Assembly (NCBI RefSeq): GCF_029027585.1
Contig: NZ_CP093397.1
Span: 682,001-746,000 of the forward strand
Length of the DNA stretch: 64,000 nucleotides
From: Sulfurimonas sp.
GTDB lineage: Bacteria > Campylobacterota > Campylobacteria > Campylobacterales > Sulfurimonadaceae
Direction: 5' to 3'
Under the pieces are notes generated by a model. That model saw nothing but the letters and a program-made list of their open reading frames with translations, was not told where the DNA came from and ran no database searches. The translations under genes and the position numbers were made by a program. Below, in pieces: positions 1-9,036 of the stretch (within the stretch, counting starts at the first letter, position 1; each line of letters opens with the position of its first letter).

Positions 1-41
1 GCCACCAAAGCCCAAATCAATAAAAATTTAACTATCTTCAT
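1..41 (-). CDS. Start of a secreted protein (partial, runs off the left edge)
   Basis: Only the first 13 codons are in the window. The translation begins MKIVKFLLIWALV, a short basic start followed by a hydrophobic stretch, which is a typical signal-peptide N-terminus. An AAGGGG ribosome-binding site lies just upstream, and the start is 8 bases after the stop of the Rieske gene, so it is the third gene of that operon. A flavocytochrome-c-type flavoprotein two genes upstream makes a secreted c-type cytochrome a natural guess, but nothing visible proves it. Confidence 0.6.
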   Translation of the reverse strand, partial: MKIVKFLLIWALV

Positions 42-49
42 ATTACCCC

Positions 50-778
50 TTAATATTGAACTATCTCTTTTGTGTAATCTGATAAGGCTAAAAGAGTTGC
101 TGAATTTTTAACTTTTTTCTTACCTTTTCTTTTTCCACCATAGAATTTTTTTAGTTCTGGCTTGTAAGCCTTAAAATATTCATGAAACTTATCTGGTCCT
201 AAAACCGCAGATGCCCAAAGAGTATCATCTTCATCTATCTCTATAATTACACTAGCTAACGGTTGTTCAGCAGGTCCTGAAAGATTTTTACAGCCACTTT
301 TCACATCAAATGCCGAAAGATGAGAAGAACAAACCATTACTCCTCCTTCTTTATAAGCCATTGTTTTTTTATCTTTTTGACAATACTGCAAGAAACTATC
401 TTCTGGTGTTGGGTGAGCTAATTGATGAGAGCATATTGCCACAAAAGCAACGATAGTATTTTTTGAACCAACTCCACCCTTCCAAATATACTCTTCTCCA
501 TCTTCACTTTTTAACTTTACATCTTTTTTTGTTGTTTCATCAAGATTTAATAAAATTACAGGAGTTGAAACATAAGGATAATTAAAAACATAATTCGTTT
601 CTTTTTTAAGTGAACTAGCTTTAATTGGTTTGCCATGGGCATCTAAGAGCTGTATTTTTTCATAAGTGATAAAAAGTGAACCATCGCTAGCATATAGCGT
701 AGAGTTAATACTTGAAGGAGATACTGCTATAAGTACCCCTGTGGTACCTACTATTTTTAAAAAATTTCTTCTATCCAC
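50..778 (-). CDS. Exported Rieske [2Fe-2S] protein
   Basis: This 242-aa protein starts with MDRRNFLKIVG, a twin-arginine-like signal (RRNFLK) followed by a hydrophobic segment, so it is probably exported folded with its cluster. The Rieske ligands are visible as C-S-H (C116, H118) and C-S-S-H (C150, H153), 31 residues apart. It resembles small Rieske subunits that pass electrons from periplasmic oxidoreductases more than the Rieske subunit of a bc1 complex, and no cytochrome b gene is next to it. It lies 48 bases downstream of the FccB-like gene on the same strand, so it may accept electrons from that flavoprotein. The C-terminus is lysine-rich. The physiological partner is inferred. Confidence 0.8.
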   Translation of the reverse strand: MDRRNFLKIVGTTGVLIAVSPSSINSTLYASDGSLFITYEKIQLLDAHGKPIKASSLKKETNYVFNYPYVSTPVILLNLDETTKKDVKLKSEDGEEYIWKGGVGSKNTIVAFVAICSHQLAHPTPEDSFLQYCQKDKKTMAYKEGGVMVCSSHLSAFDVKSGCKNLSGPAEQPLASVIIEIDEDDTLWASAVLGPDKFHEYFKAYKPELKKFYGGKRKGKKKVKNSATLLALSDYTKEIVQY

Positions 779-826
779 AAAAATCCTTTATTTGAAAACA
801 GAAGAGTTTAGAACTCTTCTATTTGA

Positions 827-2245
827 TTAACTAAATAAATCTCTCATAACTCCATTGTACCAATCATGAGTAGCTTTAGCAGTTCCTGTTGAACGGAATT
901 TTCCACTTGGAGCTTTAGGTACATGACCTTTACCTTTAATGATTTTTCCTGTCCATGAGAAATCATGTGTAACCATAATAGCTTCCTCTGGATTATCACT
1001 TACCATTGAGTAACAAACATTACCAGCAGTAACTGATTTAGATTTAACAGCTAAAGTAAATGATTTTTTCTGAATTCTATGAACGATTTCATCTGCACAC
1101 TGTTTACCTGCCCATACAGCAGTTTGACCACTTGGTGGAATACCATGACCTACAACATCACCAACAGCATAAATATTTTCATCTGATTTTGTTCTAAAAG
1201 AACAACCATTCATAAGAACTTTACCAAATGAATCTTGTGTAGTTGCCACACCTGACATAGCTACAACAGCATTTGACTTGTTGTTAGGGATAAGGTTAAG
1301 AACTTCATACTTTTCAGATTTTTTAATAGCTTTAGTGATTGCTAGTCCATCTTCATCTTTTTTACCAGTTGCAACTTGTTGCGTGAAAGAGATAGTTTTA
1401 CCATCAACATCAACATCATCAATTTTACAATTATCCATATGCACTATTCTATCACCATATAAGTCATTCCATGCTTCTTTAAATGCAGCACCTTTTGCTA
1501 TTTTAGCACTAGGGTTAAGAATAATTACTTTACCTTGAATGTCTTCTTTTTTCATATAAGTAGCTATCATACAAGCTCTCTCAAAAGGAGCAGGAGGACA
1601 ACGGAATTTTCCTGATGGAACTGTGATAATGACATTACCATCTTCCATATCAGATAAACTTCTTTTTAAAATAACATGTTCACTACCTGGAATCAAAGCA
1701 CCTGGCGCAGTTCTTTGGATTTGAGCGATTTTATCTTTTGAGAATGTTGGAAATTGTTGTTCATAATTGTAATCAATACCAGGAGAAAGAACTAAGATAT
1801 CATACCCAACTGTACCATGTGCAGTTGTAACTTCTTTTGCTTTAGCATCTATACTAACAACTTCAGAACGCAACATACTATAACCATACTTTTGAACTGG
1901 CTGAGCATAATCATGTATAAAAGTACCTAAGTTAATATCTTTTAATTCACCTAAATATGTATTTGAAAATGGACAAGACATAAATGTGTCATTTTTTTCT
2001 ATTACAAGAACATCAATATTCTTATCTTTTTTCTTTAAGTTTTTGGCAACTGTTAAACCACCAAAACCACCACCAATAACTACTACTTGATGTTTACCAA
2101 GAATATTTTTACTAGAACTTGCATTTGAGTTTGCCGCCGCTGGAGCAGCCTCAGCTTTACCACATCCTGTTACACTTAAAGCTGTTGCTGCCGCAACAAC
2201 GCTAACTGCACCTATCTTTAGTGCATCTCTACGATTCATATTCAT
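827..2245 (-). CDS. fccB: FccB-like sulfide dehydrogenase flavoprotein
   Basis: This 472-aa FAD-dependent oxidoreductase belongs to the flavocytochrome c sulfide dehydrogenase / SoxF group, which oxidises sulfide in the periplasm and passes electrons to a cytochrome. The N-terminus carries RRDALKIG and a hydrophobic stretch ending in SVTGCG, so it looks like a twin-arginine signal with a possible lipobox. The dinucleotide-binding motif GGGFGG is near residues 58-63, and SCPFSNTYLGEL just after it is characteristic of FCSD. A second FAD-binding motif, YAVGDVVGHG, is near the C-terminal third. It is the first gene of an operon with the Rieske protein and an unseen secreted protein. FccB, SoxF and a generic NAD(P)H oxidoreductase-like paralogue cannot be separated from this sequence alone. 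Confidence 0.8.
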   Translation of the reverse strand: MNMNRRDALKIGAVSVVAAATALSVTGCGKAEAAPAAANSNASSSKNILGKHQVVVIGGGFGGLTVAKNLKKKDKNIDVLVIEKNDTFMSCPFSNTYLGELKDINLGTFIHDYAQPVQKYGYSMLRSEVVSIDAKAKEVTTAHGTVGYDILVLSPGIDYNYEQQFPTFSKDKIAQIQRTAPGALIPGSEHVILKRSLSDMEDGNVIITVPSGKFRCPPAPFERACMIATYMKKEDIQGKVIILNPSAKIAKGAAFKEAWNDLYGDRIVHMDNCKIDDVDVDGKTISFTQQVATGKKDEDGLAITKAIKKSEKYEVLNLIPNNKSNAVVAMSGVATTQDSFGKVLMNGCSFRTKSDENIYAVGDVVGHGIPPSGQTAVWAGKQCADEIVHRIQKKSFTLAVKSKSVTAGNVCYSMVSDNPEEAIMVTHDFSWTGKIIKGKGHVPKAPSGKFRSTGTAKATHDWYNGVMRDLFS

Positions 2246-2474
2246 TTCTTCCCCTTTATATTTTAAGTCTTAGATTTTACCTGAGAAGATATTATATTTT
2301 ATTATATAACATAAAGCTTATAAATAACAATTAGTTATAAATTTTAAACATCTCATCTTTTTTTATTAATAAGCTGTGATTATATTTTGATAACTTTACG
2401 AAGATTTAAATAAGTTATACTATAATATCTAATTTAAAATATTATACGATTTATTTATATTATTAGGACAAAAT

Positions 2475-3536
2475 TTGTTATACTTTCTTCACGACATTTT
2501 AGACATTCATATACTTGGGTATATCACTATTAGAGCAGGAATTTCATTTTTTATTGCTCTGTTTTTTACACTTTTTTTACTTCCTCGTTTTATAAAATGG
2601 GCGCAAAGAACTTCAAGCGTACAGCCTATTAACGAGTTGGCACCAGAGTCGCATCAACAAAAAGCAAAGACTCCAACTATGGGTGGTATTGTCTTTATTG
2701 GCTCTACTATAGTCGCTTCACTTTTTACTATTAAATTTTCAAATCCTTATGCACTTGGAGCCATTTTAACTCTTATACTTTTTGCCCTTATTGGTTTTCA
2801 AGATGACTTTGCAAAGATTAAAAAAAGCCAAAATCTAGCTGGACTAAAAGCAAGAACAAAATTAGCACTTCAAATACTAGCGTCCCTAATTGTTACATCT
2901 TTTTTATGTATTTTTTCAGATTTTAACACTGAGCTATATCTTCCCTTTATCAAAATGCCTATTCTTGACATGGGAATCTACTCTATTGCTTTTTGGTCCT
3001 TAGTAATCATATCAACTTCAAATGCAGTAAATTTAACAGATGGACTAGATGGCTTAGCAACAGTTCCTTCTTTAGCGGCACTCAGTTCTTTTAGCATTAT
3101 TATCTACATTACAGGAAATGCAACTATCTCATCTTATCTTTTGATGCCACATTTTAATGTTGGAGAAGTTGCAGTAGTTGCTAGTGCTTTGATGGGAGCT
3201 TTAACTGGCTTTTTATGGTATAACTGTCACCCTGCGGAAGTTTTTATGGGAGATAGTGGTTCTCTTACTATCGGTGCTTTTCTTGGTTATCTTGCCATCA
3301 TATCAAAAAGTGAGATTTTACTACTTCTTATTGGCTCCATTTTTGTGATAGAAACTGTTTCTGTAATTTTACAAGTCGGAAGTTATAAGCTTCGTAAAAA
3401 AAGAGTCTTTTTAATGGCTCCAATACATCACCACTTTGAGATGAAAAAGTGGACGGAAAATAAAATCATTGTAAGATTTTGGATTATATCTATTCTTTCA
3501 AACCTTATAGCTCTCATAAGTCTAAAGATTCGTTAG
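2475..3536 (+). CDS. mraY: Phospho-MurNAc-pentapeptide translocase MraY
   Basis: MraY transfers phospho-MurNAc-pentapeptide from UDP to undecaprenyl phosphate, giving lipid I in the inner membrane. The 353-aa polytopic protein has the expected length and family signatures: KTPTMGG near residue 65, the aspartate pair in GFQDDFAKI, NAVNLTDGLDGLA, FMGDSGSL, and the C-terminal MAPIHHHFE loop. The start is TTG. The stop TAG is followed directly by the ATG of murD, so the two are translationally coupled, as in the usual mur cluster order. It is divergent from the FccB-like operon across a 229-bp AT-rich gap that must hold both promoters. Confidence 0.96.
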   Translation: MLYFLHDILDIHILGYITIRAGISFFIALFFTLFLLPRFIKWAQRTSSVQPINELAPESHQQKAKTPTMGGIVFIGSTIVASLFTIKFSNPYALGAILTLILFALIGFQDDFAKIKKSQNLAGLKARTKLALQILASLIVTSFLCIFSDFNTELYLPFIKMPILDMGIYSIAFWSLVIISTSNAVNLTDGLDGLATVPSLAALSSFSIIIYITGNATISSYLLMPHFNVGEVAVVASALMGALTGFLWYNCHPAEVFMGDSGSLTIGAFLGYLAIISKSEILLLLIGSIFVIETVSVILQVGSYKLRKKRVFLMAPIHHHFEMKKWTENKIIVRFWIISILSNLIALISLKIR

Positions 3537-4739
3537 ATGCAAAAAATCTCTCTCTTTGGCTATGGAAAAACTACAAAGGCCATCGCAAAAGTAGCAAAAA
3601 ATGCTGTTTTTTATGATGACAAATGCACTAAACCTTTTCGTGATGAAAATGGTTTTAAAGTAAATCCAGCTAGTGAGTTTAATGCAAAATACTCTTCACT
3701 TGAAATTCCCTCACCTGGTATTGCTCCTTCAAACGCACTTATACAAAAAGCTAAAAATCTTATAAGTGAATATGACTACTTTAAAGATACTCCACCTCTT
3801 AAAATCTGGATAAGTGGAACAAACGGTAAAACAACTACCACGCAGATGATGCAACATCTTTTAAAAGACAAAGGTTCACAAGCAGGTGGGAATATTGGAA
3901 CTCCTTTAGCTGAGTTAAGTCTAGATGCTAAAGTATGGATATTAGAAACTAGTTCTTTTACCATGCACTACACAAATGAAGCGAGTCCAAATATATATGT
4001 TTTACTTCCTATCAACCCTGACCACTTAAGTTGGCATGGAAGCATGAAAGAATACGAAGATGCTAAGTTAAAACCACTTTTAACAATGCAAGAAGGCGAA
4101 ATTGCAATAGTTCCACATAAATATAAAGACATTCAAACAAACGCTCATATCATAAGCTATGAAGATGAAAGTTCTTTAGCACAGTATTTTGATATAGATA
4201 TGAAAAAAGTTAACTTTAAAGGTGCTTTTTTAGCAGATGCGCTTCTAGCAATGGCAGTCGATAAGATACTTTTTGATAGAGTAAACTATACAAAGATAAA
4301 TTCTTTTGAACTTGACCCACATAGACAAGAGGAGCTAAAAGACTCCAAAAATCGCTTATGGATAAATGATACAAAAGCAACAAATATAGATGCAACCATA
4401 GCCGCACTAGCTAGATATAAGAACTCATCAATTCATCTTATTTTAGGTGGAGATGACAAAGGTGTTGAGCTTAATGAACTTTTTGAATATCTAAAAAATA
4501 TAGATATTTGCATCTATACTATTGGCTCAAATAAAGATAAACTTTTCTCTCTTGGCAACAAATATAAAATTAACTCAAAACTATGCTCAAACCTCCTAGA
4601 TGCTATATCTAAAATAGATAAAAATTTAAAAATAGATGAAGTCGCTCTACTCTCTCCAGCAGCTTCTAGCCTTGATGAATTTAGCTCTTATGCACAGCGC
4701 GGTGATGAGTTCAAACAAGCTGTTAAAGATATAAGCTAA
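3537..4739 (+). CDS. murD: UDP-MurNAc-L-alanine:D-glutamate ligase MurD
   Basis: MurD adds D-glutamate to UDP-MurNAc-L-Ala in the cytoplasm with ATP. The ATP loop SGTNGKTTTTQ is near residue 93, INPDHLSWHGSM is the central-domain signature, and WINDTKATN with ILGGDDKG mark the C-terminal domain. At 400 aa it is shorter than the E. coli enzyme, which is common in this phylum. The ATG abuts the stop codon of mraY. The tRNA-Phe genes follow 41 bp downstream. Confidence 0.95.
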   Translation: MQKISLFGYGKTTKAIAKVAKNAVFYDDKCTKPFRDENGFKVNPASEFNAKYSSLEIPSPGIAPSNALIQKAKNLISEYDYFKDTPPLKIWISGTNGKTTTTQMMQHLLKDKGSQAGGNIGTPLAELSLDAKVWILETSSFTMHYTNEASPNIYVLLPINPDHLSWHGSMKEYEDAKLKPLLTMQEGEIAIVPHKYKDIQTNAHIISYEDESSLAQYFDIDMKKVNFKGAFLADALLAMAVDKILFDRVNYTKINSFELDPHRQEELKDSKNRLWINDTKATNIDATIAALARYKNSSIHLILGGDDKGVELNELFEYLKNIDICIYTIGSNKDKLFSLGNKYKINSKLCSNLLDAISKIDKNLKIDEVALLSPAASSLDEFSSYAQRGDEFKQAVKDIS

Positions 4740-4780
4740 CTTTCAGTACGACCAAGATATAATTTCGCTCTTTAAAAGAT

Positions 4781-4856
4781 GGCCAATTAGCTCAGTCGGT
4801 AGAGCAACTGACTGAAAATCAGTGTGTCCTTGGTTCGATTCCGAGATTGGCCACCA
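4781..4856 (+). tRNA. tRNA-Phe (GAA), copy 1
   Basis: The 76-nt cloverleaf is complete with an encoded CCA. The acceptor arm GGCCAAT pairs with ATTGGCC, the D arm is GCTC/GAGC, the anticodon stem is ACTGA/TCAGT with loop CTGAAAA giving anticodon GAA, and the T arm CTTGG/CCGAG encloses TTCGATT. It is identical to the copy 42 bp downstream. Confidence 0.97.
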
Positions 4857-4898
4857 CCTTTTAAAGATATTACTTTTTTAACTTACAATATTTACCGT

Positions 4899-4974
4899 GG
4901 CCAATTAGCTCAGTCGGTAGAGCAACTGACTGAAAATCAGTGTGTCCTTGGTTCGATTCCGAGATTGGCCACCA
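4899..4974 (+). tRNA. tRNA-Phe (GAA), copy 2
   Basis: This is an exact copy of the upstream tRNA-Phe over all 76 nt, including anticodon GAA and encoded CCA. The 42-bp spacer has no clear promoter, so both copies are probably processed from one transcript. Confidence 0.97.
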
Positions 4975-4980
4975 CCTTTA

Positions 4981-5283
4981 TTAACTATCCTTTAATAATT
5001 CTAATATTACTTCTCTAATTTCACTTTTATCAAAGTAGATATTTAATGCTAACTCTTGATTAAACTTTTTTAACAATTCATTTTTTTTAGAAATTCTTGC
5101 TTGTTTATCATCTTTTAATGGAGTCAATGCTTTTATGAGTTCTTGTTTATATCTATCAATGATATCCTGTTTTGTTTGTGTTGGTGTTTGAATTTTTGTT
5201 GATTTAGTATTACTTAGCGTAAAAATGACTATACCTATCAGTCCAATTATCCCTATGATTGAATATAAAATCTCTTCACTCAT
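4981..5283 (-). CDS. Small single-pass membrane protein, function unknown
   Basis: The 100-aa protein has one N-terminal membrane segment (about residues 6-24, rich in Ile, Gly and Leu). A polar, lysine- and glutamate-rich tail of about 75 residues is predicted helical and probably lies in the cytoplasm. No catalytic or metal-binding motif is visible. Its start overlaps the end of yaiI by 8 bp, so the two are co-transcribed and probably coupled. I do not recognise the family. Confidence 0.7.
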   Translation of the reverse strand: MSEEILYSIIGIIGLIGIVIFTLSNTKSTKIQTPTQTKQDIIDRYKQELIKALTPLKDDKQARISKKNELLKKFNQELALNIYFDKSEIREVILELLKDS

Positions 5284-5740
5284 GTTTAGTCTTATTTAAT
5301 TTGCTTAAAAAAGAGTTTAATTGATTTGCAAACTGTTGTGCATCTTTTGTGTTAAATGGTTTTGGTCCTTTTGTAAGCTCTCCACTATCTCTTATCTGCG
5401 CCATCAAATCTCTCATGGCAAGGTATTGCTTTATATTGTCTATACTATATAGTTCACCTCTATGGTCTATAGCATGAGCATTTTTTGTGATAACTCTATC
5501 TGCAAGTGGAATATCCGCAGTAATTACTAAATCACCAACTTTTAGCATCTCTACTATTTTATCATCCGCCTCGTCAGCTCCTGCATCTACTATCAGGTAA
5601 CTTATAAAATCACTTTTACCAATATCTATTTTTTTATTAGCTATAACATAAGTATATATTTTTAGTCTTTGAATGGCTCGATATAAAATCGGCTTTAAAA
5701 GATTTGGGAAAGCATCGCCATCTACATATATATTAATCAT
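5276..5740 (-). CDS. yaiI: YaiI/YqxD family (DUF188) protein
   Basis: This 154-aa protein matches the UPF0178 family. The N-terminus MINIYVDGDAFPN carries the conserved DxDxxP-like motif, VDAGADEADDKIVEML is the second acidic motif, and DLVITADIPLADRVI and AIDHRGELY follow. The fold resembles PIN/NYN nucleases, with clustered aspartates that could bind a metal, but no reaction is established for the family. The length is normal. It lies just downstream of a decayed hydrogenase gene end and overlaps a small membrane protein gene. Confidence 0.9.
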   Translation of the reverse strand: MINIYVDGDAFPNLLKPILYRAIQRLKIYTYVIANKKIDIGKSDFISYLIVDAGADEADDKIVEMLKVGDLVITADIPLADRVITKNAHAIDHRGELYSIDNIKQYLAMRDLMAQIRDSGELTKGPKPFNTKDAQQFANQLNSFLSKLNKTKHE

Positions 5741-5755
5741 TTTTTATTACCAACT

Positions 5756-5889
5756 CTAAACCTTAAACTTATTTAAATTTGCACTACCAAAGTCCATAAC
5801 ATGAACAGCACACGCTAAACATGGGTCAAAGAAGTGTCTTGTATCTTTCAGCCAACCAAAGCTTCCTCATAGGCTCCTCTAACTCCATT
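5756..5889 (-). pseudogene. Decayed copy of the 3' end of the [NiFe] hydrogenase large-subunit gene
   Basis: About 100 bp here match the 3' end of the intact large-subunit gene at 9074-9203 on the same strand, with about five mismatches and one gap. Relative to the intact gene, 34 bp are missing between the VGLKIQDTS and FDPCLAC codons, which shifts the frame, and the TTA in VGLK has become TGA. After the gap the frame reads FDPCLACAVHVMDFGSANL and ends NKFKV-stop at 5756-5758. Its tail therefore differs from that of the intact gene (NIDTDMQAHKI). The fragment cannot be expressed. It is the mark of a duplication or insertion at the hydrogenase locus. Confidence 0.9.
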
Positions 5890-5956
5890 AATATTATTGT
5901 ACTATTTTTTCTTTATAAATGGTTTTAAGAATTGCATCTCATACTTGTTAAGACTA

Positions 5957-7345
5957 TTAGTCTTTATCTTTTTTAAATTTATCTCGAATTATTAGAAATT
6001 CATCTATATGCTCAAAAAATATATCCATTAGTTTTGGATCAAAATGTTTTCCTCTTTCCTCTTTAAATAATTTAAAAATCTTTTCATCATTCCAAGCTTT
6101 TTTATATACTCTATCTGAACCCAAAGCATCAAATACATCAGCTAAAGCTGTTATACGACCATAGATATGGATATCTTCACCTATTTTAGCATTTGGGTAT
6201 CCTGTTCCATCCCATTTTTCATGATGTTCTAGGGCAACAATAGCGGCAGTTTTTAGAAGTGCTCTATGAGAGTGTTTAAGCATGTCATACCCAAGGATTA
6301 CATGCTCTTCCATTATCTTTTTTTCTTCATCATCAAGGCGTCCAGGTTTATTTAAAATTTCATCAGGTATTGCCACTTTACCTATATCATGCATAGGACT
6401 TGCTTGCTTTAACATTTCGGCTTCATCTTCATTCAAACCATAATAAAGAGCTAAAACTTTGCTATATTCAGCGACTCTCTTAACATGGTCTCCTGTTTCT
6501 TTTGACCTACTCTCAGCAATAGACCCCATAGTAAAGATTACTTCTTTTTGAGTTTCCGCTATCTCTGTTAAAAAATTTTGTGAATTTTGATGATAAGCAA
6601 TCTCAAGCTTATCTGAAAGTTTGTTATACAAGTTTATCAATTGTCCAACTTCATCATTATATTCACTATCTATTCTTAATGTGAAGTCAGGATCTTCTTT
6701 TGTTAAGTTTTCAACTGACTTTAAGATGTTTTTAAACCTATGATATATAAGTCTATGTACATATAAACCCGCTAAAATCATAACAATAAAACCAATAAGT
6801 GAAATAATAATAGAATTTTTGAAAAACGAATTTGTATTGTTTGAAACCTCTTTTAAAGAGAGTACTATATTTTCTCTTGAAAAATATTCTACCTCTTCAA
6901 ACAATAAAAATATTTCATTTGAATATTCTTGTAAAGCCATAGCATCTGACATATTAAATGCTTTGCCTTCTAATATATTTGAAGAAAAACTATACCCATA
7001 ATCAAAGTACTTGTTAAATCCTTCTTCGTATTTTTTAGTAGTAACATCATACTTATTTAGTTTTTTTAAATTATTTATAACCTTTTTTTTAAACTTCAAG
7101 GTATTCATTAAGATTTCTTTTTCATTCGTAACAGAACTATCCAAAAAAGCATTTCTAATAGCTTTTAGTAGATAAAGATTATTAGTATATAAAGAAGAAA
7201 CTGGTAATGCCTTTTCCTTTAAGGACTTAAGGTTTGAAGCATTATTATTGGTAAACACATAGCTATTGGCAATAATCACAACAATAATAATAATATTTAT
7301 TAAAAAAAGTCCTAATAACTTTTGGGATATTGTTAAATTTGACAT
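5957..7345 (-). CDS. Membrane HAMP/HD-GYP cyclic-di-GMP phosphodiesterase
   Basis: The 462-aa sensor has a membrane segment at about 10-30, an extracytoplasmic helical domain, a second membrane segment at about 178-200, a HAMP region at about 200-255 and a C-terminal HD-GYP domain. The metal and signature residues are in place: H287, H319-D320 (HDIGK), H348, H374-H375, W-D-G-x-G-Y-P at 378-384 and D403. HD-GYP domains hydrolyse cyclic-di-GMP, so this protein probably lowers it in response to a periplasmic signal. It directly follows the outer-membrane barrel gene, with start and stop adjacent, and is last in a three-gene unit. The sensory ligand is unknown. Confidence 0.9.
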   Translation of the reverse strand: MSNLTISQKLLGLFLINIIIIVVIIANSYVFTNNNASNLKSLKEKALPVSSLYTNNLYLLKAIRNAFLDSSVTNEKEILMNTLKFKKKVINNLKKLNKYDVTTKKYEEGFNKYFDYGYSFSSNILEGKAFNMSDAMALQEYSNEIFLLFEEVEYFSRENIVLSLKEVSNNTNSFFKNSIIISLIGFIVMILAGLYVHRLIYHRFKNILKSVENLTKEDPDFTLRIDSEYNDEVGQLINLYNKLSDKLEIAYHQNSQNFLTEIAETQKEVIFTMGSIAESRSKETGDHVKRVAEYSKVLALYYGLNEDEAEMLKQASPMHDIGKVAIPDEILNKPGRLDDEEKKIMEEHVILGYDMLKHSHRALLKTAAIVALEHHEKWDGTGYPNAKIGEDIHIYGRITALADVFDALGSDRVYKKAWNDEKIFKLFKEERGKHFDPKLMDIFFEHIDEFLIIRDKFKKDKD

Positions 7346-8578
7346 TTAATAAGCAAAACAAAAACTGACATTAAAGGCGTATATATCTTTGTCCTCTGTG
7401 CCAGATTCACGGGATATAACACCAAACTTTTCATAACCAACACTTTGAACTGTAGAAGACGATATACTCCCATAGTTAGTAGAGGACATTCTATCTATTT
7501 GCATCTTCAGTGCCATTCCTATTTTAATATCATACCTCACACCCAAAGAAGCTGTTGATTGAGAAAAATTACCCAAATAAAGAAGATCATCCAATTTTCT
7601 TTTTAACGCTTTACTTGTTGCATCTGATGTTTTTATGCTACTTGTATCATAATGACTTTTATCATTTTGATTTTCTGCATACATAATATAAGGGGTAAAA
7701 TCATTTATTTTATACCCAACCATCATATAAGCTCCTATTGAGCTTGCAAGTAAACTATTCGTTTGAGAATAGGCTATCTCACTATCTAAAGTAAAATCAT
7801 TATTTCTGAATTGGAATCCCAATGAATAAACTGATATAGTTCTGTTTTCATAAGTAAATCTATCCATATCATTTCCATAAGCACTTAATCCATTTACAAT
7901 AGTTTTAGTTGTTGCATCATCTTCGATATTTACTTTTGATTTTGTATATGAAGCTTTATATTTAAACATATCACTGCTCAATTCTAATGCAAAAGAGTGT
8001 GAATCATCTACATCTATAACTACTTCTTCTATACTACCATTAATATTATCGCTAAAAGAAGCTAAACCTACGGCTGATATACTTAAAGTATAATCATTAA
8101 AAGTTTTATCGTATATTAATTCTATACCATCATATGTTCTTATGGGCATCAAATTATAAACTTCTACTGGTGGCTTAGCCCATAATTGTAAATAATCAAT
8201 ATCTAAAGATTCTGAATGAAGTAACATTTTTGTTTGAATTCGACCTCCACGAATAGCAAAATTATCATCAATATCATACTTTAAATTTAACCATGTCAGT
8301 TCTACTTTATAATTATCATTTTCTTTTCTTATCAAGCCTTGTGCTGTAAAAGTAAAATTATTATTATTTATGCTAATTTGCGCTCCAGCCTTGGAGTACG
8401 GAGTAAGACTCAAATCACTACTTACGCTATCATGACTATAATTATTAAGATAAAATCCAGAACTACTTAATTTACTAGCACTCAAGTTTCCAAAATAATT
8501 GAATCTTGTATTAAATTGATCCTCTGATACAAGAGAAGTTGTAAAAATTAAGAATATAATAATTTGTTTAATATTCAT
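7346..8578 (-). CDS. Putative outer-membrane beta-barrel (porin-like) protein
   Basis: The 410-aa protein has a signal peptide (residues 1 to about 19). The mature part shows alternating polar and hydrophobic strands, frequent aromatic girdle residues and repeated stretches such as DNFAIRGGRIQTK, typical of a barrel. It ends in NVSFCFAY, an aromatic-terminated last strand as outer-membrane insertion requires. The N-terminal half resembles porin-like proteins often annotated only as hypothetical. Its start overlaps the end of the substrate-binding-like gene by 11 bp and its stop adjoins the HD-GYP gene, so the three are one operon. Substrate and exact family are not clear. Confidence 0.7.
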   Translation of the reverse strand: MNIKQIIIFLIFTTSLVSEDQFNTRFNYFGNLSASKLSSSGFYLNNYSHDSVSSDLSLTPYSKAGAQISINNNNFTFTAQGLIRKENDNYKVELTWLNLKYDIDDNFAIRGGRIQTKMLLHSESLDIDYLQLWAKPPVEVYNLMPIRTYDGIELIYDKTFNDYTLSISAVGLASFSDNINGSIEEVVIDVDDSHSFALELSSDMFKYKASYTKSKVNIEDDATTKTIVNGLSAYGNDMDRFTYENRTISVYSLGFQFRNNDFTLDSEIAYSQTNSLLASSIGAYMMVGYKINDFTPYIMYAENQNDKSHYDTSSIKTSDATSKALKRKLDDLLYLGNFSQSTASLGVRYDIKIGMALKMQIDRMSSTNYGSISSSTVQSVGYEKFGVISRESGTEDKDIYAFNVSFCFAY

Positions 8579-8948
8579 AAATCACCTTTGCGTCTAAATC
8601 AATTTCTGAGTAAACTATTGCCGATGGATTATTTTTTAAAGTTGAAATAATTTCAGAAGGTATTATTTTTTTGGGAGGTACATTTTTACCAGAAAATATC
8701 TGTTTCATCCAGTAGGCATGTAGTTGACCATCAGTTTTATTTATAATTTTAAGATAAAATTCGCTTTTTTCATCTTCATTATCATAAACAACAACGGGTT
8801 TATTATTTAATAATTTCGTTTTTTTTAAATATAAGTCTTTTAAAATTTGTACTGATATACTATCAATTTCACTATTATGCGATACATACACTTTCATATC
8901 TGAGCATAGTGTGGACATTAAAAAAAGTATACTTATAAATAATTTCAT
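8568..8948 (-). CDS. Small periplasmic PstS-like substrate-binding protein
   Basis: The 126-aa protein starts with a signal peptide (about residues 1-16). The rest resembles the short phosphate-binding-protein-like domain: KVYVSHNSEIDSISVQILKDLYLKKTK, then WMKQIFSGKNVPPKKI, then NNPSAIVYSEIDLDAKV, which matches the usual order (strand, insertion-site helix, GxxPP, IGYV-like strand). It is much shorter than real PstS and has no transporter genes nearby, so a sensing role with the downstream barrel and HD-GYP protein is more likely than uptake. It is first in the operon. The ligand is unknown. Confidence 0.65.
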   Translation of the reverse strand: MKLFISILFLMSTLCSDMKVYVSHNSEIDSISVQILKDLYLKKTKLLNNKPVVVYDNEDEKSEFYLKIINKTDGQLHAYWMKQIFSGKNVPPKKIIPSEIISTLKNNPSAIVYSEIDLDAKVIYEY

Positions 8949-9036
8949 ACTAGTTCCAAGAACCTAATGTTAAGCTGTACAAGTATAACTATTAGATTCT
9001 TTAATACTACTAAATATTAATTCCAACTATTCCATA

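Noticed and set aside
4781..4974. A CRISPR array from the repeated sequence near 4781
   Set aside because: The two repeats are full tRNA-Phe genes, with only one 42-bp spacer. No CRISPR or cas genes were seen in the window.
4824..5018. A 64-codon open frame over the second tRNA-Phe gene
   Set aside because: It lies across two tRNA genes on the same strand, and its repeated residues come from the tRNA repeats.
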